This document shows, in pieces, positions 31,937-40,062 of a DNA stretch of 52,310 bases. Under the pieces are notes generated by a model. That model saw only the letters and a list, made by a program, of their open reading frames with translations. It searched no databases and was not told the origin of the DNA. Both the position numbers and the translations under genes were made by a program. This stretch comes from Methanomassiliicoccales archaeon (GTDB taxonomy: Archaea; Thermoplasmatota; Thermoplasmata; RBG-16-68-12; SOIM01): the NCBI GenBank assembly GCA_030593885.1, contig JAUVGH010000013.1, positions 1 to 52,310 on the forward strand, given 5' to 3'. Numbering within the stretch: the first letter of the stretch is position 1; every line of letters starts with the position of its first letter.

Positions 31937-32167
31937 ATGCCGAACTACAATGTCCAAGGAGTATCCAAGATTGTAAGGCAATACTTCGATGAAATCAAGA
32001 AGAGCAAGTTTATCTTCGATGTAACATCAGTTAAACATGACGAAGATGAGGATGTCTGGAAAGTTCACTGCGAAGTTTCCAATGTTTTCGAGGAGGAACC
32101 GAGGTTCTACGTAGTCACTGTCGATGATGATAGTGGGGATATTAACGATGTCCAGGAAACCGATTAG
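31937..32167 (+). CDS. Small acidic protein, partner of PIN-domain protein, function unknown
   Basis: 76 residues. A helical N-terminus (NVQGVSKIVRQYFDEIKKSK) is followed by beta-strand-rich sequence (WKVHCEVSN, RFYVVTVDDDSGDI) and a very acidic end. I cannot assign a family; there is a loose resemblance to GvpO-like or PepSY-like strands. It overlaps the downstream PIN gene by 20 nt in another frame. That arrangement is common for antitoxin-toxin pairs, but the N-terminus shows no AbrB, RHH or HTH motif. Confidence 0.6.
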   Translation: MPNYNVQGVSKIVRQYFDEIKKSKFIFDVTSVKHDEDEDVWKVHCEVSNVFEEEPRFYVVTVDDDSGDINDVQETD

Positions 32168-32639
32168 GGTTCGGCCTCCAATTCTAATCGACACTAGCCC
32201 CCTGCTATTGCTGTTGGTAGGAAGATATGATGAGAATCTGATCGACAGTTTCAAAAGAATGAGTGGTTATGATCGAACGGATTTTGATCTTCTGATTCAG
32301 TTCCTAGCCAGACGAAAACTGAATGTGACCCCAGGAGTTCTTGCGGAGGTTTCAAACTTGGCCATGCAACTCAAGCGCGGTGGATTCGAGAGGATGATTG
32401 AATACAACATTTCCGAACTCAAGAGTATGGGTGAACATTACGTGCCGAAAGATACGATTCTTGAAGCGAAGGAGCTTGTGAGGGTCGGGATCACTGACAC
32501 ATCCTTGCTTATCGCTGCCAAGGAACACAATGTGGGGATACTCACAGACGATCATCCTTTGTGGTCTAGATGCCAAACTGAAGGAATCCCAGCTATCCAT
32601 ATGGCAGAGTTGCAGGGGAGAGGTGATTTGTTCCTGTAG
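32148..32639 (+). CDS. PIN-domain ribonuclease-like protein
   Basis: A 163-residue PIN-domain protein. The first acidic residue is in PPILIDTSPLL, the conserved Glu in VTPGVLAEVSNLA, and the third and fourth acids in GITDTSLLIAAKEHNVGILTDD, near 120-137. PIN domains cleave RNA with Mg2+ or Mn2+. It could be a VapC-type toxin or a processing nuclease. ATG 32148 lies inside the previous gene's end and has GGGG about 10 nt upstream. Its C-terminal extension after the last acid is about 30 residues. Confidence 0.72.
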   Translation: MSRKPIRVRPPILIDTSPLLLLLVGRYDENLIDSFKRMSGYDRTDFDLLIQFLARRKLNVTPGVLAEVSNLAMQLKRGGFERMIEYNISELKSMGEHYVPKDTILEAKELVRVGITDTSLLIAAKEHNVGILTDDHPLWSRCQTEGIPAIHMAELQGRGDLFL

Positions 32640-32688
32640 GCAGATTGAAGTGGCTATTATCGACTGACAGCGAGGACAATGGAAAAGG

Positions 32689-32698
32689 TCTTTTATCA
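32689..32698 (+). promoter_or_regulatory. TATA box for the MoaD-like/CoA-transferase operon
   Basis: TCTTTTATCA is centred about 26 nt before ATG 32720. This predicts a leaderless transcript for the MoaD-like gene, and no ribosome site is seen before that ATG. Confidence 0.5.
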
Positions 32699-32719
32699 GA
32701 AAAACAACGTAAGGGTTCG

Positions 32720-32986
32720 ATGCCTCGGGTCAAGGTGAAGTTGTTCGGGACGTTTTCGGAGCTCGCTAAGACAAGATACGACGAATTGGAGTTCGGTGGC
32801 GAGACACTGGATGACCTGATTGAGCTCATGTGCTCCAAGTACGGAAGGAAGTTCCGGGACAGGGTCGAGGGGAGCGCTGACGGCCCAGAGGTGTTGTTCG
32901 CAGTGAACGGGAAGATCGGCGAGAAGAACGTTTCACTGAATGATGGTGATGAGATACTTGTTTCCTATCCGGTAGGAGGTGGATGA
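32720..32986 (+). CDS. MoaD/ThiS-type ubiquitin-like sulfur carrier
   Basis: 88 residues of beta-grasp fold. It starts PRVKVKLFGTFSELAK and ends DGDEILVSYPVGGG with the terminal Gly-Gly needed for thiocarboxylate formation. MoaD proteins pass sulfur to make the pterin dithiolene, and the nearby tungsten AOR needs that cofactor. Archaeal homologues (SAMPs) also modify proteins. Promoter spacing points to leaderless initiation at 32720. Its 3' end contains GGAGGT, which serves as ribosome site for the CoA-transferase gene. Confidence 0.8.
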   Translation: MPRVKVKLFGTFSELAKTRYDELEFGGETLDDLIELMCSKYGRKFRDRVEGSADGPEVLFAVNGKIGEKNVSLNDGDEILVSYPVGGG

Positions 32987-32987
32987 G

Positions 32988-33956
32988 TTGGACGTGCTAG
33001 AATCTGGAATGGGTGAGGTGCTTCTGCAGGACGTGGACGACGTCAGAGAATGGATGAGGGACAAGAAGACCAGGGCGCTGGAAGAGAAGGTCATGGACGA
33101 GCATGAGGCCGTGAAGCAGTTCGTGCGTAATGGCGACTACATCAGCTATGATCTGAGCTCCATGGTTCGAGGCCCCATGTCAATCGAGAGGGAGATCGTC
33201 AGGCAGAAGAAGAAGGACCTGTGGATCGCTGCAAAGTTCACTCTGCTGGATACCACACTTCTTGTCGGAGGAGGCTGTGTCTCGAAGATCGATGTGGGTT
33301 TTGCCGGTCTTGGTAGGCCTCTATTCGAGGCTATTGAGAATGGTCTGGTGAAGACTATCGATTGGTCCAACGGGACTCTTGCCTTGAGGCATCTGGCTGG
33401 GGCGATGGGTGTTCCTTTCCTACCCGCTCGGTCCTTGCTGGGGACGGATACTTTCAAGCATTCTGGAGCAAAGGTGGTCGAGGAGCCATTCACAGGAAAG
33501 AAGGTGGCTTTGGTGCCTGCCATAAATCCAGATGTCGGGATAATCCATGTGAACCAATGCGATGTTTATGGGAACTCCAGAGTCTACGGTCCGAGCATAA
33601 CTCCGCTGGAGACTGCAGCGGCATCGAAGAACGTCATCATATCCACTGAAGAGATCATCAGTACCGAAGAGATCAAGAAGGACCCTGGGAAGACCACGAT
33701 TCCCTACTACATGGTGAACGCGGTTGTTGTGGCACCCTATGGCGCTCATCCAGGGACTGTACCGGGTTACTACTCTTACGACTCAGAACACTTGGAGGAG
33801 TTCTTCGCCGCTGGAAGTCTGGAGGAACTGGCTGAGTACATCGACAAGTATGTTCATTCAACTTCAGGTCACGAGGACTACATGGAAATGGTCGGCGGGG
33901 ATGCGAGGATGGAGGAGCTGAAGAAGGCGGAATGGATCAAGGAGGGATACTATTGA
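32988..33956 (+). CDS. CoA-transferase subunit A (glutaconate CoA-transferase-like), second pair
   Basis: About 322 residues. Family features include AVKQFVRNGDYISYDLSS, the IEREIVRQKKKDLWIAAK block, NPDVGIIHVNQCDVYGNSRV and VVAPYGAHPGTVPGYYSYD. The start is probably TTG 32988, 7 nt after the GGAGGT at the end of the MoaD-like gene; GTG 32979 is the alternative. Compared with the first subunit A it has an N-terminal extension of about 25 residues and an IISTEEIISTEEIKKD short tandem duplication of six residues near 230. The substrate is unknown. Confidence 0.8.
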   Translation: MDVLESGMGEVLLQDVDDVREWMRDKKTRALEEKVMDEHEAVKQFVRNGDYISYDLSSMVRGPMSIEREIVRQKKKDLWIAAKFTLLDTTLLVGGGCVSKIDVGFAGLGRPLFEAIENGLVKTIDWSNGTLALRHLAGAMGVPFLPARSLLGTDTFKHSGAKVVEEPFTGKKVALVPAINPDVGIIHVNQCDVYGNSRVYGPSITPLETAAASKNVIISTEEIISTEEIKKDPGKTTIPYYMVNAVVVAPYGAHPGTVPGYYSYDSEHLEEFFAAGSLEELAEYIDKYVHSTSGHEDYMEMVGGDARMEELKKAEWIKEGYY

Positions 33957-34741
33957 GCAAGACGTATACTGACGTCGAGCAGATGATATGCCTCTCTTCC
34001 AGGTTGATCGAGGACAACAGGACGGTCTTCGTTGGTTATGGAATGCCGCAGATTGCTGCCATCTTGGCTCAGAAGTTGTACTCACCGAATATCTGCCAGG
34101 TGTACGAGTATGGTGCGATTGGTCCGGAGGTTGCGACCCCGTTCAAAAGGAACATGATGGCGGATGCTAGGAACAGCTACAGATCATTTTCTTGGATGTC
34201 CATGAACAGAATGATGGCGCAGGCTCAGATGGGATATATCGACTATGGGTTCTTGGGGGCAGCTCAGATCGACAAGTACGGCAATATCAACTCAACAATC
34301 ATCGGCAAGGACTACGAGAGGCCTAAGAAGAGGTTCACTGGCAGTGGTGGCGGGAATGAGGTCGCATCCTTGTGCTGGAAGACGATCGTGCTGATGCAGC
34401 ATGAGAAGAGGAGGTTCCTGGAGAGGGTGGATTTCATTACTTCTCCTGGTTATCTGGATGGCCCTGGTGCGAGGGAGAATGCGGGACTTCCGAGAGACAG
34501 CGGACCCCATAGGGTTGTGTCATCGAAAGCCCTCTTCGATTTTGATGAGGAATCCAAAGTGATGCGGTTGATCGGTTTGTGTCCTGGAGTCACTAAAGAG
34601 GACGTTCTGGAGAATATGGATTTTGAGCCCGTTGTGGCCGATAAGCTTGAGCAACTGGGACCGCCAACAGAAGATGAGCTCAAGATTCTGAGAGAGGAGA
34701 TAGATCCGGATAGAGTCGTAATTGGGAGAGTAGAACACTGA
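33953..34741 (+). CDS. CoA-transferase subunit B, second pair
   Basis: A 262-residue beta subunit. It has DNRTVFVGYGMPQIAAILAQ near the N-terminus, YEYGAIGPEV, the DYGFLGAAQIDKYGNINST block, GSGGGNEVASLC, FITSPGYLDGPGARENAG and a late FDFDEESKVMRLIGLCPG. It starts at TTG 33953 with GGAGGG 6 nt ahead and a 4-nt TTGA overlap with subunit A. The two TTG starts in a row imply modest, ribosome-site-driven translation within the operon. Together the pair should make a CoA ester by exchange rather than ATP use. Confidence 0.82.
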   Translation: MSKTYTDVEQMICLSSRLIEDNRTVFVGYGMPQIAAILAQKLYSPNICQVYEYGAIGPEVATPFKRNMMADARNSYRSFSWMSMNRMMAQAQMGYIDYGFLGAAQIDKYGNINSTIIGKDYERPKKRFTGSGGGNEVASLCWKTIVLMQHEKRRFLERVDFITSPGYLDGPGARENAGLPRDSGPHRVVSSKALFDFDEESKVMRLIGLCPGVTKEDVLENMDFEPVVADKLEQLGPPTEDELKILREEIDPDRVVIGRVEH

Positions 34742-34803
34742 CCAGTTGGAGGGTCATCTAGATTCGGTAGATTTTTAGGCTCGATTATCTCATACCGGCT
34801 CAG

Positions 34804-35670
34804 ATGTGGAGGTCTCGCCGGTCGGAAGCACCTGATAAGGATTCAAAGTCATCTAGAAGGAAATGGTGGTCCAGCAGGATTTTCAGAATCTCCGCGGGTG
34901 AGAGAGAACGCATTATCTCAATAATCAAGGGATCGCCGGGTTTCTTTCAGATGGGTCCTGCATGGGATCATTCAATCATACCTTCACTTGATGAGAAACT
35001 ACTGTGGTATAACCACAAACCAGATGGGAACCTCGTTCTGAGTTCTTCACCTTCTCTTGACAACATATACTTGGAGCTGGACTATCGGAGCAATGTGGTT
35101 CCCCTCGATTCAACAAAGTTCCTTGCCTTCTACGATCAGGCATTATCCCCAGATAGGATGACGACTCGTTTTATGCTGTTCGACGTGACGAGGTTGAAGG
35201 AATTCAAATATGTTCGCGAGAAAGGACCCCCATTGGCGAAGAAAGTCAAGAAGACTAGATACAGAATATCTCCTGAGAGTGAGGTTGTCTGCGTGTTTGA
35301 CATCTCCTTAACTGAGGAGCCAGGTGTCCACGAGTTCGACTTCCCTCAACCCATGAAGAAGTATGAAGATATCCTCGCTCTTGGTGAGGTATCTCTTCAT
35401 GGCCTTGTCATATACATCATGAAGCCAAGAAGAGGTGAGTTGCACATATCTCCGCAGAAATGGTGGAACAACGGTGACTGGGACAAGGGCTATCAGGGAA
35501 TAACAAGAATCGTGCGTGATCCTGTAACTGACAACATTGTAGGCGAAGGTCTGAGGATGGGCGTGTTTCTTCTGAATCCGAATGCCACTCGCTTCCTAGG
35601 ATGGGTTGTGCATTGGTCAGAATACGACATGGATATGAGGGATTTCTATTTACGATTCAGACCTAAATGA
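34804..35670 (+). CDS. Unrecognised 288-residue protein
   Basis: I do not recognise this protein. It has a very basic start (RRSEAPDKDSKSSRRKWW), no signal peptide and no long hydrophobic segment. The rest is beta-rich with many aromatic residues (GPAWDHSIIPSLDEKLLWYN, WWNNGDWDKGYQGI, FLGWVVHWSEYDM), which could form a jelly-roll or sugar/peptide-binding surface. Its stop overlaps the end of the convergent CaiB gene by 8 nt. Codon use looks somewhat A/T-richer than the catabolic operons, so it may be a later arrival. Confidence 0.55.
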   Translation: MWRSRRSEAPDKDSKSSRRKWWSSRIFRISAGERERIISIIKGSPGFFQMGPAWDHSIIPSLDEKLLWYNHKPDGNLVLSSSPSLDNIYLELDYRSNVVPLDSTKFLAFYDQALSPDRMTTRFMLFDVTRLKEFKYVREKGPPLAKKVKKTRYRISPESEVVCVFDISLTEEPGVHEFDFPQPMKKYEDILALGEVSLHGLVIYIMKPRRGELHISPQKWWNNGDWDKGYQGITRIVRDPVTDNIVGEGLRMGVFLLNPNATRFLGWVVHWSEYDMDMRDFYLRFRPK

Positions 35671-36850
35671 TTCCATCTTCTCTTAGTTGCTTAATGTCGT
35701 CGTGCCCGAGACCCACTATATCTCTGAGCATCTCTTCCGTGTGCTCCCCAAGCTCAGGTGAAAAACGATATTCCTGCTCAATATCCTCTACCTTCACTGG
35801 ATTGCCCACAGCTTCTGTCTCTCCCCCTTCTGGAATCTCAACCTTCACGACCATGTTCCGGTGCCTGACCTGCGGATCCTCCAGTACCTTGTCGACCGTC
35901 TTCAACGCCCCGCATGGAATCCGTTCCCTGCTGAGGATGTCCACCCACTCGTCAGTTGACTTCTCTATCAACTTCTCCTCGATCATCGGAATGAGTATCT
36001 CCCTGTTCTTGCTCCTGTCGTTGTTGGTTGCGAATCTCTCGTCTGTGGCAAGTTCGGTCATCCCTAAGATGTCGCAGAAGTTCTTCCAGAACCTCTCGGT
36101 GAAGACGGCTATAGTAATCCAACCATCAGCAGTTCTGAACGCACCGTATGGAACCACTGAGATGTGGCCAGATCCTATTGGTTCTGGGATCGGAGACCCT
36201 GCGATGAGGTATTGCGCAACGTAAGTGTGAAGCGAGACCATGCAGTCCAACAGACTGATGTCCAGCTTGCTGCCCTCTCCCGTCGTTTCCCTTTTGTACA
36301 GCGCTGATGAGATTGCGTAGGCCGCCATCATCGCCCCAGCCAGATCTCCCATGGGAAGGCCCAATCTTACCGGAGGTCTCCCCGGCTCTCCGGTGTATGA
36401 CATGGCCCCGGATATCGCCTGAAGCGTAAGATCAAAAGCCGGACGATCGGCGTACGGACCCGTGGGCCCAAACGCGGTTATGGAGCACGAGACGATCTTG
36501 GGATTGTGCTTCTTGACTTCCTCATATGCCGCACCAAGCTTCTCCAGCGTCGAAGGCCTCAGGTTGTCCAGCACCACGTCGGATTTCTTCACCAGCTCGT
36601 AGAATATCTCCTTCCCTCTATCCGACTTCAGGTTCAAGGTGACGCTCTTCTTGTTCCTGTTGACGCTCAGGAAATACGCGCTCTGCCCACCGATTTTGTA
36701 GATGCCCATTCGCCTTATCCGGTCCCCTTCGCCAGGTGTCTCGATTTTTATCACTTCGGCCCCGAGGTCGGCCAACATCAGGGTGCAGTACGGGCCAGCC
36801 AGCATGTGGGATAGGTCCAGGATCCTAACTCCATCCAAAAGCGGTTTCAT
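35663..36850 (-). CDS. CaiB/BaiF (class III) CoA-transferase
   Basis: A 395-residue family III CoA-transferase. It starts PLLDGVRILDLSHMLAGPYCTLMLADLGAEVIKIE in typical style, with the catalytic aspartate at D169 in LPMGDLAGAMMA and GEGSKLDISLLDCM near 191-204. It forms a knotted dimer and moves CoA between acids. Last of eight genes on the minus strand, it may activate the operon's starting acid; in the benzylsuccinate pathway the BbsEF CaiB proteins do this with succinyl-CoA. The gene starts 1 nt after the mutase stop. Confidence 0.87.
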   Translation of the reverse strand: MKPLLDGVRILDLSHMLAGPYCTLMLADLGAEVIKIETPGEGDRIRRMGIYKIGGQSAYFLSVNRNKKSVTLNLKSDRGKEIFYELVKKSDVVLDNLRPSTLEKLGAAYEEVKKHNPKIVSCSITAFGPTGPYADRPAFDLTLQAISGAMSYTGEPGRPPVRLGLPMGDLAGAMMAAYAISSALYKRETTGEGSKLDISLLDCMVSLHTYVAQYLIAGSPIPEPIGSGHISVVPYGAFRTADGWITIAVFTERFWKNFCDILGMTELATDERFATNNDRSKNREILIPMIEEKLIEKSTDEWVDILSRERIPCGALKTVDKVLEDPQVRHRNMVVKVEIPEGGETEAVGNPVKVEDIEQEYRFSPELGEHTEEMLRDIVGLGHDDIKQLREDGII

Positions 36851-36851
36851 T

Positions 36852-38456
36852 CTACAACCTCACAGGTTCCTTGAACTCCCCGTAGACATCCTTCATCGTC
36901 GCAGTGATCTCTCCGACCGTGGCATATGCCCTGACAGCATCGATCACCGTATCCATCAGGTTATCTCCAGCTTCCGCAGCCTTCTTCAGTTCCTTGAGAG
37001 CTTTGGACACTTTCGAGTCATCCCTCTCCTTCTTCACCTTCTTGAGCCTCTTGATCTGCTTCTCCGCTTCCTCGGCCTTGTAATCGTGGAACTCGATCTC
37101 CCTCTCCTCTTCCTCTTCTCGGTACTTGTTGACGCCCACCTTGATGATCTTGCCTTCCTGGATGCCCTTTTCCAGTAGGAAAGCCTGCTTTGCCACTTCG
37201 CTCTGGATGTATCCATCTGAAACTGCCTTGACTATCCCGCCTTTCTTGTCCACCTTTTCCATCATCTCACAGATGAGCTTCTCCAGTTCACATGTCAAGC
37301 TCTCGATATAATAGGAGCCAGCCAGCGGGTCAACCGTATCTCTCAATCCCATTTCGTCTAGGAGTATCTGCATCGTTCTGAGTGAGATCACAGCCGCTTT
37401 TTCGGAAGGTATGGTGTAGGCTTCATCGTAGGAGCACAAAGCCATCGTCTGGGTCCCGCTGAGTGCGGATATTAGTGCATAATAGGCACCACGGACGATG
37501 TTATTCTCTGGTTGCTCTATGGTCAAACCTCCGCCACCACCACCGGCGATCATCTTCATCTGCATCGACTTCGGGTCCTTGGCGCCAAGGTCTTCCTTCA
37601 CTATCTTCGCCCACAGCCTTCTTGCGGCTCTGAACTTCGCTATCTGCTCGAAGAGGTTGCCGTGAATGTCGAAGTTGAACGAGAATCTCGGAACGAAATC
37701 ATCTACATCCAGTCCCCGGTCCAGAACATGTTGGATGTAAGCCTTCGCAATCAGAAACGCATACGCGATCTCTTGTACTGGATTTGCCCCCGATTCCCTG
37801 ATGTGGTAGCCGCATACGCTGACTGGGTAGTACTTGGGCGCATACTTGGAGCAGTACTCTATTGTGTCCCCTATCAGTTTGATGGAAGGATCTACTGGAA
37901 ACACCCAGGTCCCTCTGCCTATGTATTCCTTGAGAATGTCATTCTGTAATGTCCCTCTGACCTCATTAGCCGGAACACCCTGCTTCTCTGCGACCGTCAT
38001 GTACATGGCCAGCATTATCGGAGCCATCGAGTTGATTGTCAAAGAAGTGCCGATCTTGTCTATCGGTATCCCCTTGAACGCATCCTCCATGTCCTTCAGA
38101 GTGTCAATGGCCATGCCAACTCTGCCGACCTCCCCCTCTGCCAAAGGATCGTCAGAATCCAGACCACATTGAGTGGGCAGATCGAAAGCGACATTCAATC
38201 CAGTCTGTCCCTGCTTGATGAGATACTTGAACCGCTTGTTGGTCTCCTTAGCGGTCGCAAACCCGGAGTACTGCCTCATGGTGAACGGTCGGAACCGGTA
38301 CATGTACTTGTGAATCCCACGCGTGAACGGATACTCTCCCGGTTCCCCAATGTCCTTCTCGTAATCTATGTCCTTGACATCCTCTGGCCCATAGATGGGC
38401 TTCACCTTTATCCCTGATTCGAGCACAACATCTGGCAGCTCCACCTTTTTCTTCAT
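36852..38456 (-). CDS. B12-dependent acyl-CoA mutase, large (catalytic) subunit, atypical methylmalonyl-CoA mutase
   Basis: A 534-residue TIM-barrel subunit without the B12 domain. Residues that set methylmalonyl-CoA specificity are kept: Y63 (TMRQYSGF), Q171 (TLQND), R181 (KEYIGRGTW) and Y217/H218 (CGYHIRESGA). Isobutyryl- and hydroxyisobutyryl-CoA mutases have Phe/Ile and Gln at the first and third of these. However, the strand that normally reads like T-H-x-Q-T-x-G is here MIAGGGGGGLT (302-312), and the usual SLHTN-x-x-DEA becomes TMALCSYDEA. A long charged region (residues 433-480) replaces the normal linker. ATG 38456 is favoured by AAGGTG upstream. The substrate is therefore uncertain: methylmalonyl-CoA or a larger substituted succinyl/malonyl-CoA. 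Confidence 0.82.
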   Translation of the reverse strand: MKKKVELPDVVLESGIKVKPIYGPEDVKDIDYEKDIGEPGEYPFTRGIHKYMYRFRPFTMRQYSGFATAKETNKRFKYLIKQGQTGLNVAFDLPTQCGLDSDDPLAEGEVGRVGMAIDTLKDMEDAFKGIPIDKIGTSLTINSMAPIMLAMYMTVAEKQGVPANEVRGTLQNDILKEYIGRGTWVFPVDPSIKLIGDTIEYCSKYAPKYYPVSVCGYHIRESGANPVQEIAYAFLIAKAYIQHVLDRGLDVDDFVPRFSFNFDIHGNLFEQIAKFRAARRLWAKIVKEDLGAKDPKSMQMKMIAGGGGGGLTIEQPENNIVRGAYYALISALSGTQTMALCSYDEAYTIPSEKAAVISLRTMQILLDEMGLRDTVDPLAGSYYIESLTCELEKLICEMMEKVDKKGGIVKAVSDGYIQSEVAKQAFLLEKGIQEGKIIKVGVNKYREEEEEREIEFHDYKAEEAEKQIKRLKKVKKERDDSKVSKALKELKKAAEAGDNLMDTVIDAVRAYATVGEITATMKDVYGEFKEPVRL

Positions 38457-38480
38457 CTCTCGCACCTTACTGGATGACCA

Positions 38481-38876
38481 TCAATTGGGAATGTTGGATC
38501 TAATGAACGTGACAATATCCTCGAACCTGGAACCCGTTGGGAACACTTCCTTGACGCCTAGTGCCTTCAACTTCTTGACATCATTCTTGGGTATGTTGCC
38601 CCCTATCAACACCATTGCTTCATCGAGCCCTTCTTCTTTCATCATCTTCATCAGTTTCTTGGTTATCGGCATGTGCGCACCGGACAGGATGCTCAGACCG
38701 ACCACCTGGACGTCTTCCTGGAGTGCGGCACTGGTTATCTGCTCCACGCTTTGTCTCAGGCCAGTGTAGATGACCTCCATCCCGGCTTCCTTCAAAGCAA
38801 TAGCAACGACCTTGGCTCCTCTGTCATGCCCGTCCAGGCCTGGTTTTGCTATCAGGACCCTTATGGGGTTCTTCAT
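38481..38876 (-). CDS. B12-binding small subunit of acyl-CoA mutase
   Basis: A 131-residue cobalamin-binding domain. The B12 motif is present as [12 protein letters not shown] (D-x-H-x-x-G), with LSILSGAH and IGGNIP forming the rest of the pocket. It provides the lower histidine ligand to adenosylcobalamin and combines with the large subunit encoded immediately downstream. Separate large and small subunits are normal in archaea. It starts 1 nt after the thiolase stop. Confidence 0.9.
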   Translation of the reverse strand: MKNPIRVLIAKPGLDGHDRGAKVVAIALKEAGMEVIYTGLRQSVEQITSAALQEDVQVVGLSILSGAHMPITKKLMKMMKEEGLDEAMVLIGGNIPKNDVKKLKALGVKEVFPTGSRFEDIVTFIRSNIPN

Positions 38877-38877
38877 A

Positions 38878-40062
38878 TTACTTCGCTCCGAGGATGGTTA
38901 TGGATGCGACTGCGCCAGGTCCACCGATGTTATGCGCCAGTCCCAACCTTGCGTTCTCGACCTGTCTCTTGTCCGCCTTGCCCTGAAGTTGTTTGGTGAG
39001 CTCATATAACATTCTAACCCCAGTAGCACCCACTGGATGTCCGCAGCTCAGCAGTCCTCCGCTAGCGTTGACCGGAAGTTCTCCACCTAATGTGGTAACC
39101 TCATTGTCGATCAGTTCGCTTGCCTTGCCCTTCTCGCAGAGTCCCAGGTCCTCGTACGTTATGAACTCCACCACGTTGAAGCAGTCATGCATCTCGGCCA
39201 GGTCCAGTTCCTTGAACGGGTCCTCTATCCCAGCCTGCTTGTACGCATTCTGCCCCGCGACCTGAGTTGCCCTGTAACCGAGGAAATCATAATCGGGATC
39301 ATAGAAAGGAAGGTCCCAGCCGGTGGATATTGAAAGTGAATAGCCTTTGAGAAGAACGTAATCATTGGTGTACTTCTTGGCATCCTCTGCCCGGGTGAGC
39401 ACCACAGCAGCAGATCCATCCGTGGTCGGGCAGCTTCCCATTATATTGACCGGATAGGCCACCATGGGTGATTTCAGGCCCTGTTCCATTGTGATTGGCT
39501 TCTGGTAATGCGCCTTCGGGTTCAGGGAGCCGTGGTAGTGGTTCTTCACCGAGATCTTAGCCAGTTGCTCTGTTATGTCTCCATAGACGTGCATGTATCT
39601 TGTCCCGACGACCGCGAACGTGCCGGCAGCGGTGAAACCCTTCTGGTAGATTGGATGGCCGGTGTCCACCATCATTCTTACAATACTATCTTGGGGAGTT
39701 CTGTCCCTGAGCTTCTCAGCACCCAGCGCAAGAACCAGATCGCTTTCCCCAGACAGCAGACTGTTGCATCCGTTTCTGAACGCATCCCCTCCTGTTGCGC
39801 AGTAATTGGAGACTCTTGTGATTGGGATATCGAACATGCCCAGAGGTTCTGCCAAGTCCATTCCAGACCTTCCCTTATAGACACCAGCGTCAGGAAAAGC
39901 AGTCCCGAGCCACGCGGCGTCTATGTCCTTCCCTTCGACACCAGCATCCTCGAACGCCTCCTTGGCAGCCTCGAAGACCATGTCCCCGTAGCTCATGTTG
40001 AAGTTCTCGCCGAACTTGGTGCATCCCGCTCCGATGATGGCGATCTTGTCCTTGAAGGTCAT
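38878..40062 (-). CDS. Thiolase family protein (second copy)
   Basis: A 394-residue thiolase. The nucleophile is C88 in [11 protein letters not shown], with EMHDCF near 290 and GHPVGATG near 340. It differs from the 3912 thiolase around the nucleophile (NYCATGG against AACASSS), so substrate preference probably differs. The start overlaps the HMG-CoA-synthase-like/DUF35 fusion stop by 4 nt, in keeping with the archaeal thiolase-DUF35-HMGCS complex. Within this operon it would cleave the beta-keto acyl-CoA made by the SDR. Confidence 0.85.
   Translation of the reverse strand: MTFKDKIAIIGAGCTKFGENFNMSYGDMVFEAAKEAFEDAGVEGKDIDAAWLGTAFPDAGVYKGRSGMDLAEPLGMFDIPITRVSNYCATGGDAFRNGCNSLLSGESDLVLALGAEKLRDRTPQDSIVRMMVDTGHPIYQKGFTAAGTFAVVGTRYMHVYGDITEQLAKISVKNHYHGSLNPKAHYQKPITMEQGLKSPMVAYPVNIMGSCPTTDGSAAVVLTRAEDAKKYTNDYVLLKGYSLSISTGWDLPFYDPDYDFLGYRATQVAGQNAYKQAGIEDPFKELDLAEMHDCFNVVEFITYEDLGLCEKGKASELIDNEVTTLGGELPVNASGGLLSCGHPVGATGVRMLYELTKQLQGKADKRQVENARLGLAHNIGGPGAVASITILGAK

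Noticed and set aside
36852-38876. Isobutyryl-CoA or 2-hydroxyisobutyryl-CoA mutase
   Set aside because: The residues that distinguish those enzymes (Phe or Ile for Y63, Gln for R181, and the Asp near residue 90 of the hydroxyisobutyryl enzyme) are Tyr, Arg and Ala here.
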